A stretch of DNA of 48,682 nt, taken from the NCBI GenBank assembly GCA_964396185.1, contig CAYNEI010000017.1:1-48682 (forward strand), read 5' to 3'. Origin of the DNA: CAYNEI01 sp964396185 (GTDB lineage Archaea; Thermoplasmatota; SW-10-69-26). Under the pieces are notes generated by a model that ran no database searches, had not been told where the DNA came from, and saw only the letters and a program-made list of their open reading frames with translations. The position numbers and the translations under genes are program-made. This document shows, piece by piece, positions 1 to 8,236 of the stretch; positions within the stretch are counted from its first letter, which is position 1, and every line of letters begins with the position of its first letter.

Positions 1-64
1 TCCGAGTGGGCGCTCGCGTGGTTCTAAGCTCCGCACATTCCTTCCGGCAGTCTGGACTGCCAGC

Positions 65-907
65 CTAGCTCTGATCGCTGGAGGCCTGGACCTCGGTGAC
101 GAGCTGGCTGGGTGGCTTGGCGCGCGCTAGCTCAGCCGCCGGATGGCTGAACACGAGCAACGAGTGCCCGACACCGATGATGTCGCCGGAAGAGAGCGCT
201 CGGCTCTCCCCGAGGGGGATGGGTTCCCAGTTGACCGTGGTGCGCCTGGATGTTCGTAGATCGAGGACCTCGTAGCCGTCCTCCGTGGGGAGGATCTCAG
301 CGTGCTGGTCGTCGACCATGGGATCGATGCCGAGACGGATGGCCGCCTGCTCGGAGCGCCCGATCAGCCACCCCCGCTCGTCGGTCTTGGCTCGATCGTG
401 CAGGGCGATGAACCGCCCGCGGCTTGGACCGTGGACGACGGCAAGGTAGGGGACGCCGGGTCGTTGCCGCGTGTCGCCTCCTCGCCCGTTGCCGTGCCCG
501 GCACCGTTGCCGCTGCCGTTGCCGTTTCCGTTGCCGTGGCTTGCGCTGTTGTGATCAGGGTGGGCAGGCGACGGCGTGTCCGGGAGAAGCGCGGTCTGGA
601 TCTGCTCGGTGAGGTGGTAGAGCCTGGACCGATCGATCTCGAAGGTGTGCTGCGGGCGCTTGCCGCGAGGCTGGCACGTGGAGACCTGGATGAGCCCCTC
701 CTCGATGAGTTGGTCGAGGTGGTACTGGATGCCCTGACGGGTCAGGGTCCTGTCCGGGTTCTCACCTGCTTGGGGGTTGCTTGGACCGAGGTCGATCTCA
801 TTGAGCGTGCGGGGCCCAGAGAGCATCGAGAGGAGCTCGAGGCGGTTCGCGTAGCCAAGGGCGCGGAAGCATCGTGCGAGTTCCTCGAGTGTATCGTTCA
901 TCATCAT
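65..907 (-). CDS. ArsR-type winged-helix / FHA fusion regulator
   Basis: The 280-residue protein has an ArsR-like winged helix at about residues 5-105 (RALGYANRLELLSML, then a recognition-helix-like QGIQYHLDQLIEEGLI). A Gly/Asn/His-rich linker follows at about 118-145, and an FHA domain at about 155-255. The FHA part keeps the Gly-Arg pair (IGRSEQ), the core His (DDQHAEI) and the Asn turn (TTVNWEPI), but the usual Ser before the His is replaced. FHA domains bind phosphothreonine, so a DNA-binding regulator that reads a Ser/Thr-kinase signal is the natural inference. The start is one of three consecutive Met codons (907, 904, 901). No kinase gene is visible nearby. Target genes are unknown. 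Confidence 0.85.
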   Translation of the reverse strand: MMMNDTLEELARCFRALGYANRLELLSMLSGPRTLNEIDLGPSNPQAGENPDRTLTRQGIQYHLDQLIEEGLIQVSTCQPRGKRPQHTFEIDRSRLYHLTEQIQTALLPDTPSPAHPDHNSASHGNGNGNGSGNGAGHGNGRGGDTRQRPGVPYLAVVHGPSRGRFIALHDRAKTDERGWLIGRSEQAAIRLGIDPMVDDQHAEILPTEDGYEVLDLRTSRRTTVNWEPIPLGESRALSSGDIIGVGHSLLVFSHPAAELARAKPPSQLVTEVQASSDQS

Positions 908-1089
908 GACTCACCGTTCAGCCAGAGAGCGACATGATGGGGGATGAAAGGTGGTCCGATGCTCTTCGGGTCCACCGGGAGACGGGCCCGGCTCAAGCGG
1001 CCAGCGCGACGTGCCTGAGCCAGGCGCGATGAGGGGCCTTAGGCCTTCACGCTCCTGAGGAGGGCGTGAGCTTACCCCTCTCCGGACTG

Positions 1090-1935
1090 CTAGCGCTCAC
1101 GCGACGGGGCGACCATGACGCTGCACGGTGCTTTGCGCGCCAGCGCGATGGCTGTGGAGCCGAGCCAGCCCGGCCTGCCGGGGTGGCCGACGACAACGAG
1201 GTCGGCATCGATGCGTTCCGCGAGCGCCCCCACGCCCTTCTTAGGCGGCCAGGGCACGCGACGAACGTCGAGCTTGCCTGTGGGATCCGGGAGGCTCTCC
1301 GGCTCATCCACGCCGTGGGCGGCGTGGGCCAGCACGAGGGGCTCATCGAGCTGGAGAGCAAGGCACGCAGCCAAGGCCGCCGGTTGAGCAGACCCCTGAC
1401 CCTCTCCTACCGCGGCGATCACGGGCCCGTGGGCCGGTTCCTTGCGGGCTACGAGGGTGGCCAGGGCGCCCTCGTGGACGAGGCTCTCGCTCACGCTGCC
1501 CTCCACGTGGCGATCGAGCAACCCTTTGTCCTCGTGGCCCACGATCACGGCATCAGCCTCGACATGGCGGGCGATCCGGGCGATGCCGTCAGCGGCCCAC
1601 GCGTCCACCTCGTGGCGGTGGACCGAGCGCTCATCGAGCAGCGTGAGCACCTCGGGCATCCGTTCAGCAGCACCACGCCGGGCCTGCTCGGCCCACGCGT
1701 CCTCCACCAGATCCGTGGCCAAGCCCATGGACCGCGGGGTCTGGGATCCCAACCCGGTCACGACGTGGACCTCGTCGGCCAGACGAGCCGCCCACTGAGC
1801 GGCGAACACGCAGGTCGGATGGCGATCGAGCCCGAGAACGACCCGCTGGATGCGGGGTGGAAGCCCTGGCCAGCGGTGGCCCATGCCGCGCAACCGCTCC
1901 TCAAGCGCGTCTTCCAGCAGGACCTCCGGGTCCAT
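1090..1935 (-). CDS. Tandem universal stress protein (UspA family)
   Basis: This is a two-domain UspA-fold protein of 281 residues. The first domain ends with VIVGHEDKGLLDRHVEGSVS, which matches the G-x2-G-x9-G-S/T nucleotide-binding pattern. The second ends with VVVGHPGRPGWLGSTA and a hydrophobic strand, so both half-sites look usable for ATP or another nucleotide. The ATG at 1935 (MDPEVLLED) is preferred over upstream starts because CTTTTAAC at 1965-1958 lies about 26 nt before it, the spacing expected for a leaderless archaeal transcript. It appears to be a single gene between an ArsR-FHA regulator and a GDPD operon. The signal it responds to cannot be told from sequence. Confidence 0.85.
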   Translation of the reverse strand: MDPEVLLEDALEERLRGMGHRWPGLPPRIQRVVLGLDRHPTCVFAAQWAARLADEVHVVTGLGSQTPRSMGLATDLVEDAWAEQARRGAAERMPEVLTLLDERSVHRHEVDAWAADGIARIARHVEADAVIVGHEDKGLLDRHVEGSVSESLVHEGALATLVARKEPAHGPVIAAVGEGQGSAQPAALAACLALQLDEPLVLAHAAHGVDEPESLPDPTGKLDVRRVPWPPKKGVGALAERIDADLVVVGHPGRPGWLGSTAIALARKAPCSVMVAPSRER

Positions 1936-2007
1936 GGCCATGGTTCGCCCTGTGGAGGTTAAAAGCTGATGGTTCAACCCTGTGCCCAGACGCCATCGAC
2001 GAGCGGC

Positions 2008-2808
2008 TCAACTGAGCAATCTTAACCGATGTTGGGTGAGCTCGCGCGGGGCATCCGTCACAACGCCGTCGACGCCCATCTCGAAGAGCTCCCAGGCCTG
2101 CTCGGGGTCGTTGATCGTCCACACCCAGAACCCCGCGCCGTGGGCGTGCGCGCGGGCGACCCAGTCGGGGCCCGCCAAGGGGATGCCCTCGTGCTCCAAA
2201 GGAACGACCAGGGCGTCCACCTCCGGGTCTTCCCCCTCGTAGAAGGCGCGGGTGGCTTGCTCGCCGGCGGCCACCGGGACGCCAGGCAACGCGTCGCTGG
2301 CGGCCTGGATGATGGCATCGTCGTGGCCTGCGAGCAAGAGATCGGTCTCGCGGCGCCAAGCGCTGGCAGCCTCGACCACGCTCTCCACCGGCGTGTTCTC
2401 CTTGAGGTCCAGGATCACAGGCACCCCACGGAACGTGGAGAGCACCTCCTGGACCGTGGGCACCCGGTACCAGCCCGCCGTGAGGCCCGGGGGAGCCTCG
2501 CGCTCCCCGGAGGCGATCCCCTGGTGGGCCTCCCAGCCCATGCAAGGGTCCAGATCGCGCACCTCAGCTAGATCCAGGTCCCCGATGGCGGCGTGGTCTC
2601 CGCACGTCCGCGTGGCCGTGGGATCGTGCATGCAGACCGCGACATCATCGCGGGTCGAGCGCACGTCCACCTCGACGTGCGTTGCGCCAGCGGCCAGCCC
2701 GTGGGTGATCCCGATGAGCGTGTTCTCCGGGCCTGCGGAGAGCCCACCCCGGTGGCCTGCGATCCCCGGGACCGGAAGCCGCCAGGGATCCAGGGCCGCC
2801 TCAGGCAT
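2008..2808 (-). CDS. Glycerophosphodiester phosphodiesterase
   Basis: This is a GDPD-family TIM-barrel enzyme of 266 residues that hydrolyses glycerophosphodiesters to glycerol phosphate and an alcohol. Visible family motifs are the catalytic HRG with ENT just after it (GHRGGLSAGPENT), the metal-binding VEVDVR, the catalytic HD (CMHDPTAT), the LDLKE strand, and the C-terminal WVWTIND with GVDGVVTDAP. There is no signal peptide, so it acts in the cytoplasm. The ATG lies 3 nt after the cysS stop, making it the last gene of a four-gene operon (zinc ribbon, GNAT, cysS, GDPD). A role in lipid headgroup turnover is likely but the substrate is unproven. Confidence 0.92.
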   Translation of the reverse strand: MPEAALDPWRLPVPGIAGHRGGLSAGPENTLIGITHGLAAGATHVEVDVRSTRDDVAVCMHDPTATRTCGDHAAIGDLDLAEVRDLDPCMGWEAHQGIASGEREAPPGLTAGWYRVPTVQEVLSTFRGVPVILDLKENTPVESVVEAASAWRRETDLLLAGHDDAIIQAASDALPGVPVAAGEQATRAFYEGEDPEVDALVVPLEHEGIPLAGPDWVARAHAHGAGFWVWTINDPEQAWELFEMGVDGVVTDAPRELTQHRLRLLS

Positions 2809-2811
2809 GGC

Positions 2812-4020
2812 TTAGGCCTCCGTTGGGAGGTGGTCTCGGAAGGGGTCCAGGTTGGCAAGCCCGAGCAGGTCGAGTGCTTCGGCCATGGCCTCGTGGGCGC
2901 CGGGCTCGCTGGCGTGCCCCTGGGCCAGGGTCTCCAGGTGCTCAAGCGCGCCCGGGACGTCGAGGTCGTCGCGCAGGGCCAGCACGAAGGCATCCAGGCA
3001 GGCGGCCACGGGCTCGGTGGGGGACCCACGCTCGGCCTCGGCCAGGGCCTTGACCAGGCCCTCCACGCCCTCGCGCGCGTCGTCGAGCAGGGTGTCGGTC
3101 CACTCCACCGTCTCGCGGTAGGGCGCGGTCAGGTAGGCCATGCGGACCACGGCGGGCCCATGCTCGGCGATGGCATCGGAGAGGGATACGATGTTGCGCA
3201 AGCTCTTGCTCATCTTCTCGTCGGCCAGGGTCACCAGGCCGTTGTGGATCCAGTGCTTCGAGAAGCTGGTGCCGGTCAAGCACCGGGCGATGGCGCGCTC
3301 GCACTCGTGATGGGGGAAGACCAGGTCCATGCCACCCCCGTGGATGTCCACAGCATCGCCCAAGAGGTCAGTGGCCAGCACAGCGCATTCGGTGTGCCAG
3401 CCGGGCCGACCGGTTCCCCACGGGGTCTCGAAGGTGACGCCGACGTCGTCCTTGTTGCGCCAGAGGATGAAGTCGAACGGGTTCTCGCGCCCGTTCCAAG
3501 CTTCCTCTGGCACCTCGTGGACGATGGCCTCGGCCGGGTCCCTGCCGAAGAGACCCCCGAAGTCCGCGATGTCGCAGACGCGGAACGCGATGCCGTCATC
3601 GATGGGGTAGGCGCACTCGTGGTCCTGGAGCTGCTCGGTCGCCTCGATGATCCGATCGATGTGATCGGTGACCTTGGGGAAGTGGTGAGCGTGGAGAACG
3701 CCGAGCTGGTCCATGGCCTCGAAGTAGGCCTCCTCCATCTTGCGTGCGTACTCGGCTGGCTCGATGCCCTGCTCGGTGGCGCGGCGCACGATGGGCTCCT
3801 CGATGTCCGTGAAGTTCTGGACGTGGCGGACCCGGTAGCCTGCGTGCTCGAGCATGCGGCGCAGCACGTCGAAGATGACGTAGGAACGGCCGTGGCCTAC
3901 GTGTGGAGGCCCGCTCACGCTGATCCCGCAGACGTAGAGCCGGACCTTGCCGGGCTCGATGGGCTCGAACTCCCGCACGGCGCGTTCTCGGGTATCCCAG
4001 AGATGAACCGTCTCAGCCAA
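2812..4020 (-). CDS. cysS: Cysteine--tRNA ligase
   Basis: Class I aminoacyl-tRNA synthetase charging tRNA-Cys. Visible are the zinc ligand region YVCGISVSGPPHVGHGRS (the HIGH-like motif is HVGH), GWHTEC, the FPHHECE zinc ligands, and DEKMSKS for the KMSKS loop. I chose the TTG at 4020 because an open-frame extension further upstream only runs through the GNAT gene. This TTG follows a GGAGGCC ribosome-binding motif and overlaps the GNAT stop by 8 nt, giving 402 residues. The protein is shorter than typical bacterial CysS (about 460) because the C-terminal anticodon region is compact. It is translationally coupled with the genes on either side. Confidence 0.95.
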   Translation of the reverse strand: MAETVHLWDTRERAVREFEPIEPGKVRLYVCGISVSGPPHVGHGRSYVIFDVLRRMLEHAGYRVRHVQNFTDIEEPIVRRATEQGIEPAEYARKMEEAYFEAMDQLGVLHAHHFPKVTDHIDRIIEATEQLQDHECAYPIDDGIAFRVCDIADFGGLFGRDPAEAIVHEVPEEAWNGRENPFDFILWRNKDDVGVTFETPWGTGRPGWHTECAVLATDLLGDAVDIHGGGMDLVFPHHECERAIARCLTGTSFSKHWIHNGLVTLADEKMSKSLRNIVSLSDAIAEHGPAVVRMAYLTAPYRETVEWTDTLLDDAREGVEGLVKALAEAERGSPTEPVAACLDAFVLALRDDLDVPGALEHLETLAQGHASEPGAHEAMAEALDLLGLANLDPFRDHLPTEA

Positions 4021-4852
4021 GTTCCTGGCCTCCTGTTGCCACGATGCCGGATCGCTGCTCCTCCACGGCGGGGCCCTTGCGCATCTCCAGGGGCGTGTCG
4101 ACCGTGACGAAGCCGCGGCACTCCCACGTGGACCGGGCCGGCCAGGAGGCATCAGGGTAGGTCACCTCGACCGGCCGGTCGTCCGGGACCCGCGTGAGCA
4201 GGGCGTCGACGAGGTCCTGGGCGGCACGCGCGTTGGCCCCCCTGATCACCACCGGACCGATCTCGGTGAGGGAAGGATCGGTGCGGGCGACACCGTACCC
4301 AGCCAGCTCACCCTCCGGGCCGAGCACGCCCAGGGCCAACTCGGGGTGGCGCCTGGCAACGGCTTCCACCATGCGCGAGCGATCCCCCGGGAAGACATGA
4401 GCGTCCAGAGCCAAGGCCTCGTCGAGGTGGTCGGCCAGCGCGACGACATCCGGGTCGCGGCCCTGGCGATGACTACCGTGGACGACCATGTACTGGGACT
4501 CCCCCACGAAGTCGAGGCGCTCGTACAAGCTCATAGCCTTGGGCGTGGCGTAGAGCTTCGTGGTCGAGCAGCCGTGGTCCTCCAGGGCCTCCAACGTCGC
4601 CTCGACGATGGTCTGGCCCAAGCCTTGGCCGCGGTGGTCGTCGAGCACGAGCACGCCGCCGATCCAACCTACGGGGCCCCAGGGGAAGCCGAAGGCCATG
4701 CCGGCCCCGCGCCCATCATCGTCCACGGCGATGCGCGCGCAGCCGTCGCACCAGTCGATGAGCTGCTCGAACTGCTCGGGCGTGTACTCCCAGTAGGCGC
4801 GCAGCTCGTCGGCCTGGCTGGTCAAGGACGCATCCAGGGTCTCGATCTCCAT
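4013..4852 (-). CDS. Two-domain GNAT N-acetyltransferase
   Basis: The N-terminal half (about residues 1-130) is a GCN5-related acetyltransferase with the acetyl-CoA loop in DDHRGQGLGQTIVEA and the motif-B region KLYATPKAMSLYERLDFVG. The C-terminal half (about 140-265) looks like the second GNAT-like domain seen in YitH-type enzymes (WECRGF near the end). The acceptor is unknown. The ATG at 4850-4852 overlaps the stop of the upstream zinc-ribbon gene as TGATG, and its own end overlaps cysS, so the three genes form one tightly coupled transcript. The 279-residue length fits two-domain family members. Confidence 0.88.
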   Translation of the reverse strand: MEIETLDASLTSQADELRAYWEYTPEQFEQLIDWCDGCARIAVDDDGRGAGMAFGFPWGPVGWIGGVLVLDDHRGQGLGQTIVEATLEALEDHGCSTTKLYATPKAMSLYERLDFVGESQYMVVHGSHRQGRDPDVVALADHLDEALALDAHVFPGDRSRMVEAVARRHPELALGVLGPEGELAGYGVARTDPSLTEIGPVVIRGANARAAQDLVDALLTRVPDDRPVEVTYPDASWPARSTWECRGFVTVDTPLEMRKGPAVEEQRSGIVATGGQELG

Positions 4853-5073
4853 CAGGGCGCCTCCTCGGCAGGCTCGGTCAAGCCCTCATCACACTCCCAC
4901 GTGCCGAAGGTGAGGGTCCGCTGCTCCCCTCGAGCCGTCTTGAGCGAGCAGGGGCCGTACTCGTCGTCCTCGGCCCCGTACCAGTAAGCGCACTCCAGGC
5001 AGACCCGGTGGCGCTGACCCTCGGGGGGAGGCTCACGCTCGACATCGACCAGGGGGGTGTCCGGCTCGGCCAC
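4852..5073 (-). CDS. Small zinc-ribbon-like protein
   Basis: A 73-residue protein with CLEC, then a Cys in YGPCSLK and another in TWECDEG, which together could form a four-Cys zinc site. I do not recognise the family. The GTG at 5073 is preferred because the minus-strand TATA element GTTATACAA (5103-5095) lies 26 nt before it. A longer frame reaching 5178 exists but would begin upstream of that promoter. It is the first gene of the zinc ribbon-GNAT-cysS-GDPD operon and overlaps the GNAT start by one base. It could be a nucleic-acid-binding or adaptor protein. No function can be assigned. Confidence 0.65.
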   Translation of the reverse strand: MAEPDTPLVDVEREPPPEGQRHRVCLECAYWYGAEDDEYGPCSLKTARGEQRTLTFGTWECDEGLTEPAEEAP

Positions 5074-5094
5074 GCCACCGGAGCAGTCACATCG

Positions 5095-5103
5095 TTGTAT
5101 AAC
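5095..5103 (-). promoter_or_regulatory. TATA element of the zinc-ribbon/GNAT/cysS operon
   Basis: GTTATACAA on the minus strand stands out in GC-rich surroundings and is centred 26 nt before the GTG at 5073, consistent with a leaderless transcript. Confidence 0.6.
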
Positions 5104-5236
5104 GCTTGCCCTGCAGTCTCGACTGGCTCGGTTGTTGGCCACGGGGGCCCACGTGTCACCCCGGTGTGTGGTAGGCACTTAAGCGCGTTCACCCCCTGCC
5201 AAGCCCTGTGCAGGCACCCAGCCAGGAGGCACCAGC

Positions 5237-5302
5237 ATGAGCCGCTTAGGTCCTTTTGAATCAGAGGACCTGCCGGTTTGGAGGAACTGTGAACAAGGCT
5301 AA
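5237..5302 (+). CDS. Possible 21-residue leader peptide
   Basis: A short frame, ATG 5237 to TAA 5302, is preceded by a good ribosome-binding motif (GGAGG at about 5225-5229). It overlaps the GTG start (5289) of the FG-GAP gene by 14 nt in another frame. A CTTAAG box near 5178-5183 could be its TATA element. It may be a translated leader coupled to the secreted protein, or chance. The peptide shows no recognisable motif. Confidence 0.3.
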   Translation: MSRLGPFESEDLPVWRNCEQG

Positions 5303-6764
5303 CCGACATACCGTCGTCCTCCTGCTTGCCCTTGCGATGGCCGCCCCAGCAACGGCAACGTTCCACGAACCAATCACGGAGACTGCCCAGGATCTGCGCT
5401 GGGCGCTCCCACCCGAGTCCGGCGGATCATGGGAAGGCGTCGCTGCCTTGGATCTCGACGGAGATGGCGATGACGAGCTGATCGCCGGCAACCTCGGGAG
5501 CCTCAAAGCGTTCGAGGGCGATCTACCTGTACCCCTCTGGACCACGCCGACAGCCGTTCAAGCCCTCCGTGTGGCAGACCTCGACGACGACGGTCGCCCG
5601 GAGGTCATCACCTACGGAGCAAGGCAACCCATCGTCTGTGGGCCAGGTCCAGTCCGAGGCGTCTACGTGTGGGACGCCCTCACGGGCGCGCCTCTCGGGG
5701 CTTACGAGGCAAATCGCCTGGCCGGCCTAGCTGATGATCTTGAAATCACGGACCTCGACCGAGATGGGGTTCAGGACATCCTCCTAACAGTCGATACGCC
5801 GCGTGGCACTAATCATACGAAGCGCGCTCAAGTTATCGCCCTGGATGGGCGCGTGATGCTCTCTGGCGGCGGCCCGACCGGTCTTGGGGTAGCTGGCGAG
5901 GAGGCGGTCGCGTGGGTGTTCCATGGGGGTTTCACCTTCATCACTCTCCCAGCCCTCGCAGCCACCGAGCTTCCTTGGGCTGAGCAGAGCATGGTGTACT
6001 TCAGCGATCGTCTTGCCACCGACACGATCTACGCGCTCGATGGTACCACAGGCGCGGTTATCTGGACGACGGCTGGCCCCAGCTCGGATGCCATCGAGTT
6101 GGCAGACATGAACAACGACGGCCGTCTAAACGTTCTTACGAACCCGAGCCGAGAGATCCAGGTTCATCATGCTCACAACGGGACGCTCATCCGAACTTAC
6201 GACCCCGAGGCCGAGCACCCCCACATCTCTCGGCAAGCGCACGGGACCTTGGCGCTCCATCTCAACGACGACAATCAGCCCGACCTCGTGACGTTCGGCA
6301 TTGCCGTGCTCAACGAAGATGTGCCAAACGACCGTATCATCTGGGCCATCGATGGAGCCACGGGATCGATCCTGTGGACCGCCTCCCTTGGACCCTTGGA
6401 ATCGTTCATGCATCCGCCCGCCTTGAAGGCAGGAGATCTCGATGGTGATGGGGATATGGAGTTGATCGTGACGCAGGGTGATACGCTCTACGCGCCGGTG
6501 TCCGGCGTCTTCCACTCCCATCACGCGCGTGTGAGCGTGCTTGATCCGGACACGGGACGGTTCCTGTGGGAGCAGTGGCTGCCAAGCAGCGTGGCCGAGG
6601 CTTTCGTAGCGGCTGATGTGGATGGGGATGGAGACAATGAGGTTGTGACTGCATCAGCAAGCTTGTTCGCGGTTTGGGACCCGACGTTCTCGGATCTCGG
6701 GGATCGGATCCAGAGGGAGGAAGGGATCCGGAGCGCGCATGGGGCTGGATGCATGTTCAACTGA
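5289..6764 (+). CDS. Secreted FG-GAP/VCBS repeat protein
   Basis: An exported 491-residue protein. An N-terminal signal peptide (KANRHTVVLLLALAMAAPATA) is followed by at least five FG-GAP/VCBS-like repeats with calcium-loop signatures: LDLDGDGDDEL, DLDDDGRPEV, DLDRDGVQDI, DLDGDGDMEL and DVDGDGDNEV. PQQ-type beta-propeller strands (GATGSILWT, TGRFLWEQW) lie between them. The fold is probably an extracellular beta-propeller. The GTG at 5289 is chosen because GGAGGA precedes it and the signal peptide starts cleanly there. There is no C-terminal anchor. The codons and base composition are noticeably less GC-rich than the neighbours, which suggests recent acquisition. The ligand is unknown. Confidence 0.85.
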   Translation: MNKANRHTVVLLLALAMAAPATATFHEPITETAQDLRWALPPESGGSWEGVAALDLDGDGDDELIAGNLGSLKAFEGDLPVPLWTTPTAVQALRVADLDDDGRPEVITYGARQPIVCGPGPVRGVYVWDALTGAPLGAYEANRLAGLADDLEITDLDRDGVQDILLTVDTPRGTNHTKRAQVIALDGRVMLSGGGPTGLGVAGEEAVAWVFHGGFTFITLPALAATELPWAEQSMVYFSDRLATDTIYALDGTTGAVIWTTAGPSSDAIELADMNNDGRLNVLTNPSREIQVHHAHNGTLIRTYDPEAEHPHISRQAHGTLALHLNDDNQPDLVTFGIAVLNEDVPNDRIIWAIDGATGSILWTASLGPLESFMHPPALKAGDLDGDGDMELIVTQGDTLYAPVSGVFHSHHARVSVLDPDTGRFLWEQWLPSSVAEAFVAADVDGDGDNEVVTASASLFAVWDPTFSDLGDRIQREEGIRSAHGAGCMFN

Positions 6765-6894
6765 CGTCGAGGGGCATCGTCGTGAGCGGGGCCCCAGCAG
6801 GTCAGGCCACGATGGAAGAACCCAGTCCACTCGGCTTTGCGGACCCCGCAGTTCGCCGCACAGACGTTACTGAGATCCAGGGGCCGTCTTCGGC

Positions 6895-8055
6895 TCAGAT
6901 CCGTTCGTACGAGTAGCCCCACATCTGCACCGCGTTCCCATGAGGCTGGCAGTGCCAGACGAAGCTCGTGCAGAAGGGGTCGTACCAGTTCTTCTCCGCG
7001 CCCGAGAACCTGGGCTCCTGGAAGCAGAACGACGGCATCATGATCGAGCCCCCGCACGGCGGTCCATCGGAGAGCCCGTGCTGGCCGTCGAAGTTGTGGC
7101 CCAGCTCGTGGGCGACCACGATGATGTCGCGGTAGAACCCGCCCAGACCGAAGGTCCCGGCCACCTCGGTGACCCCGTAAGCGTAGGCCGTGTTGAGCGC
7201 GGGCTGGTAGGCGCACCCGATGGCCAGCGTTGACCCGCCATCACCGATGAAAACGTGGGCGGCATCACGGGGGCTCTCCACCGTGGGCACCCGGGCCTCC
7301 TTGTAGTCCTTGTACTGCTCGAGCTTGGAGATCTGACCCGGGCCGAACGGGCACATGTCCGGCGCGGTCATGGGCGTCGGCTCATCGACGCGCCAGGTGT
7401 GTTGACCCGTGACCTGGACGTCGATGCCCAGGTTGCGCTCGTAGATCGCACCCACCATGTGGATCACGTCCAGCTGGTGGTCGTCCCAGTCGTCGCCGTA
7501 CACGGCGTGGTAGCTGGGGTCCCCATCCAAGTGGAGGTCCAGGGTCCCGCGCGGCCGGCTGCGGGTGAGCTCCGTGGGGTGGCTCGCCGGTGTCTCGAGC
7601 TCCTCATCGATCCAGACCGGTTCGTCGAGCTCCCCGGGGGACGGGCGCCAGGGCACGAGCTGATCGCCGTCCAGGGTGATCCACGTGAGACCCACTTCGC
7701 TCTCGACCAGGCCGAGCCAGCCCGATCGGGTCTCGACGAGCCAGACTCCCTGGCCTGTGCCCATCACGTGGCCTTCGTAGAGCCCATAGGCAGTGCCGGG
7801 GTGCTCCTGGGCCAGCGTGGGCGTGCGGGGGTCGGAGGGTTCCAGGACCACCAAGTCGGGCCCGGTTGGGAGCTGGATAGGGAAGCTCGGGGGGCTCATG
7901 GGGCTCGCGGGGGTCACCGGCCCTGGGGCCGGGGGTCCGGCGTCTCCAGAGTCTCCAGCAGCAACGGATACGACCGGGGCAGCCACGAGCAGGATCGTGA
8001 GCAGCCCGCTGAGGATCGCCAGCGTGGCCTGGATCTCGCGATGGTGGGCTCCCAT
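6895..8055 (-). CDS. Secreted metzincin-type zinc metalloprotease
   Basis: A 386-residue exported protease. An N-terminal signal sequence (ATLAILSGLLTILLVAAPVV) leads into a Pro-rich linker. The catalytic zinc site HELGHNFDGQH (about residue 325) matches H-E-x-x-H-x-x-G-x-x-H, and SIMMPSF downstream can supply the Met-turn. These features fit the reprolysin (M12)-like metzincins; a propeptide-like region occupies the first half. The ATG at 8055 is chosen because GGAGG precedes it and CTTATCTTG lies about 40 nt upstream; a frame extension to 8079 is not needed. It is convergent with the FG-GAP gene, and both products are extracellular. Confidence 0.9.
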   Translation of the reverse strand: MGAHHREIQATLAILSGLLTILLVAAPVVSVAAGDSGDAGPPAPGPVTPASPMSPPSFPIQLPTGPDLVVLEPSDPRTPTLAQEHPGTAYGLYEGHVMGTGQGVWLVETRSGWLGLVESEVGLTWITLDGDQLVPWRPSPGELDEPVWIDEELETPASHPTELTRSRPRGTLDLHLDGDPSYHAVYGDDWDDHQLDVIHMVGAIYERNLGIDVQVTGQHTWRVDEPTPMTAPDMCPFGPGQISKLEQYKDYKEARVPTVESPRDAAHVFIGDGGSTLAIGCAYQPALNTAYAYGVTEVAGTFGLGGFYRDIIVVAHELGHNFDGQHGLSDGPPCGGSIMMPSFCFQEPRFSGAEKNWYDPFCTSFVWHCQPHGNAVQMWGYSYERI

Positions 8056-8236
8056 GGCGCGCGCCTCCGGTGGCGCCACGGGGGTGGCTCAAGATAAGCG
8101 ATTGGCCCTCACCCGAGGGGGAGACCCCTCACTCCGCCACGTTCACCGCGAAGTCGCGGAGAGCGCGAAGAACGCGGAGGATCGACCGATCAGGCATCAC
8201 CGGTCTTCCTGCGGCGCCGCGATCTCCGCGCCCAGT

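Noticed and set aside
2593..4107. 504-codon plus-strand frame
   Set aside because: It is the complement of cysS, whose synthetase motifs are unambiguous on the minus strand; the frame is open only because of high GC.
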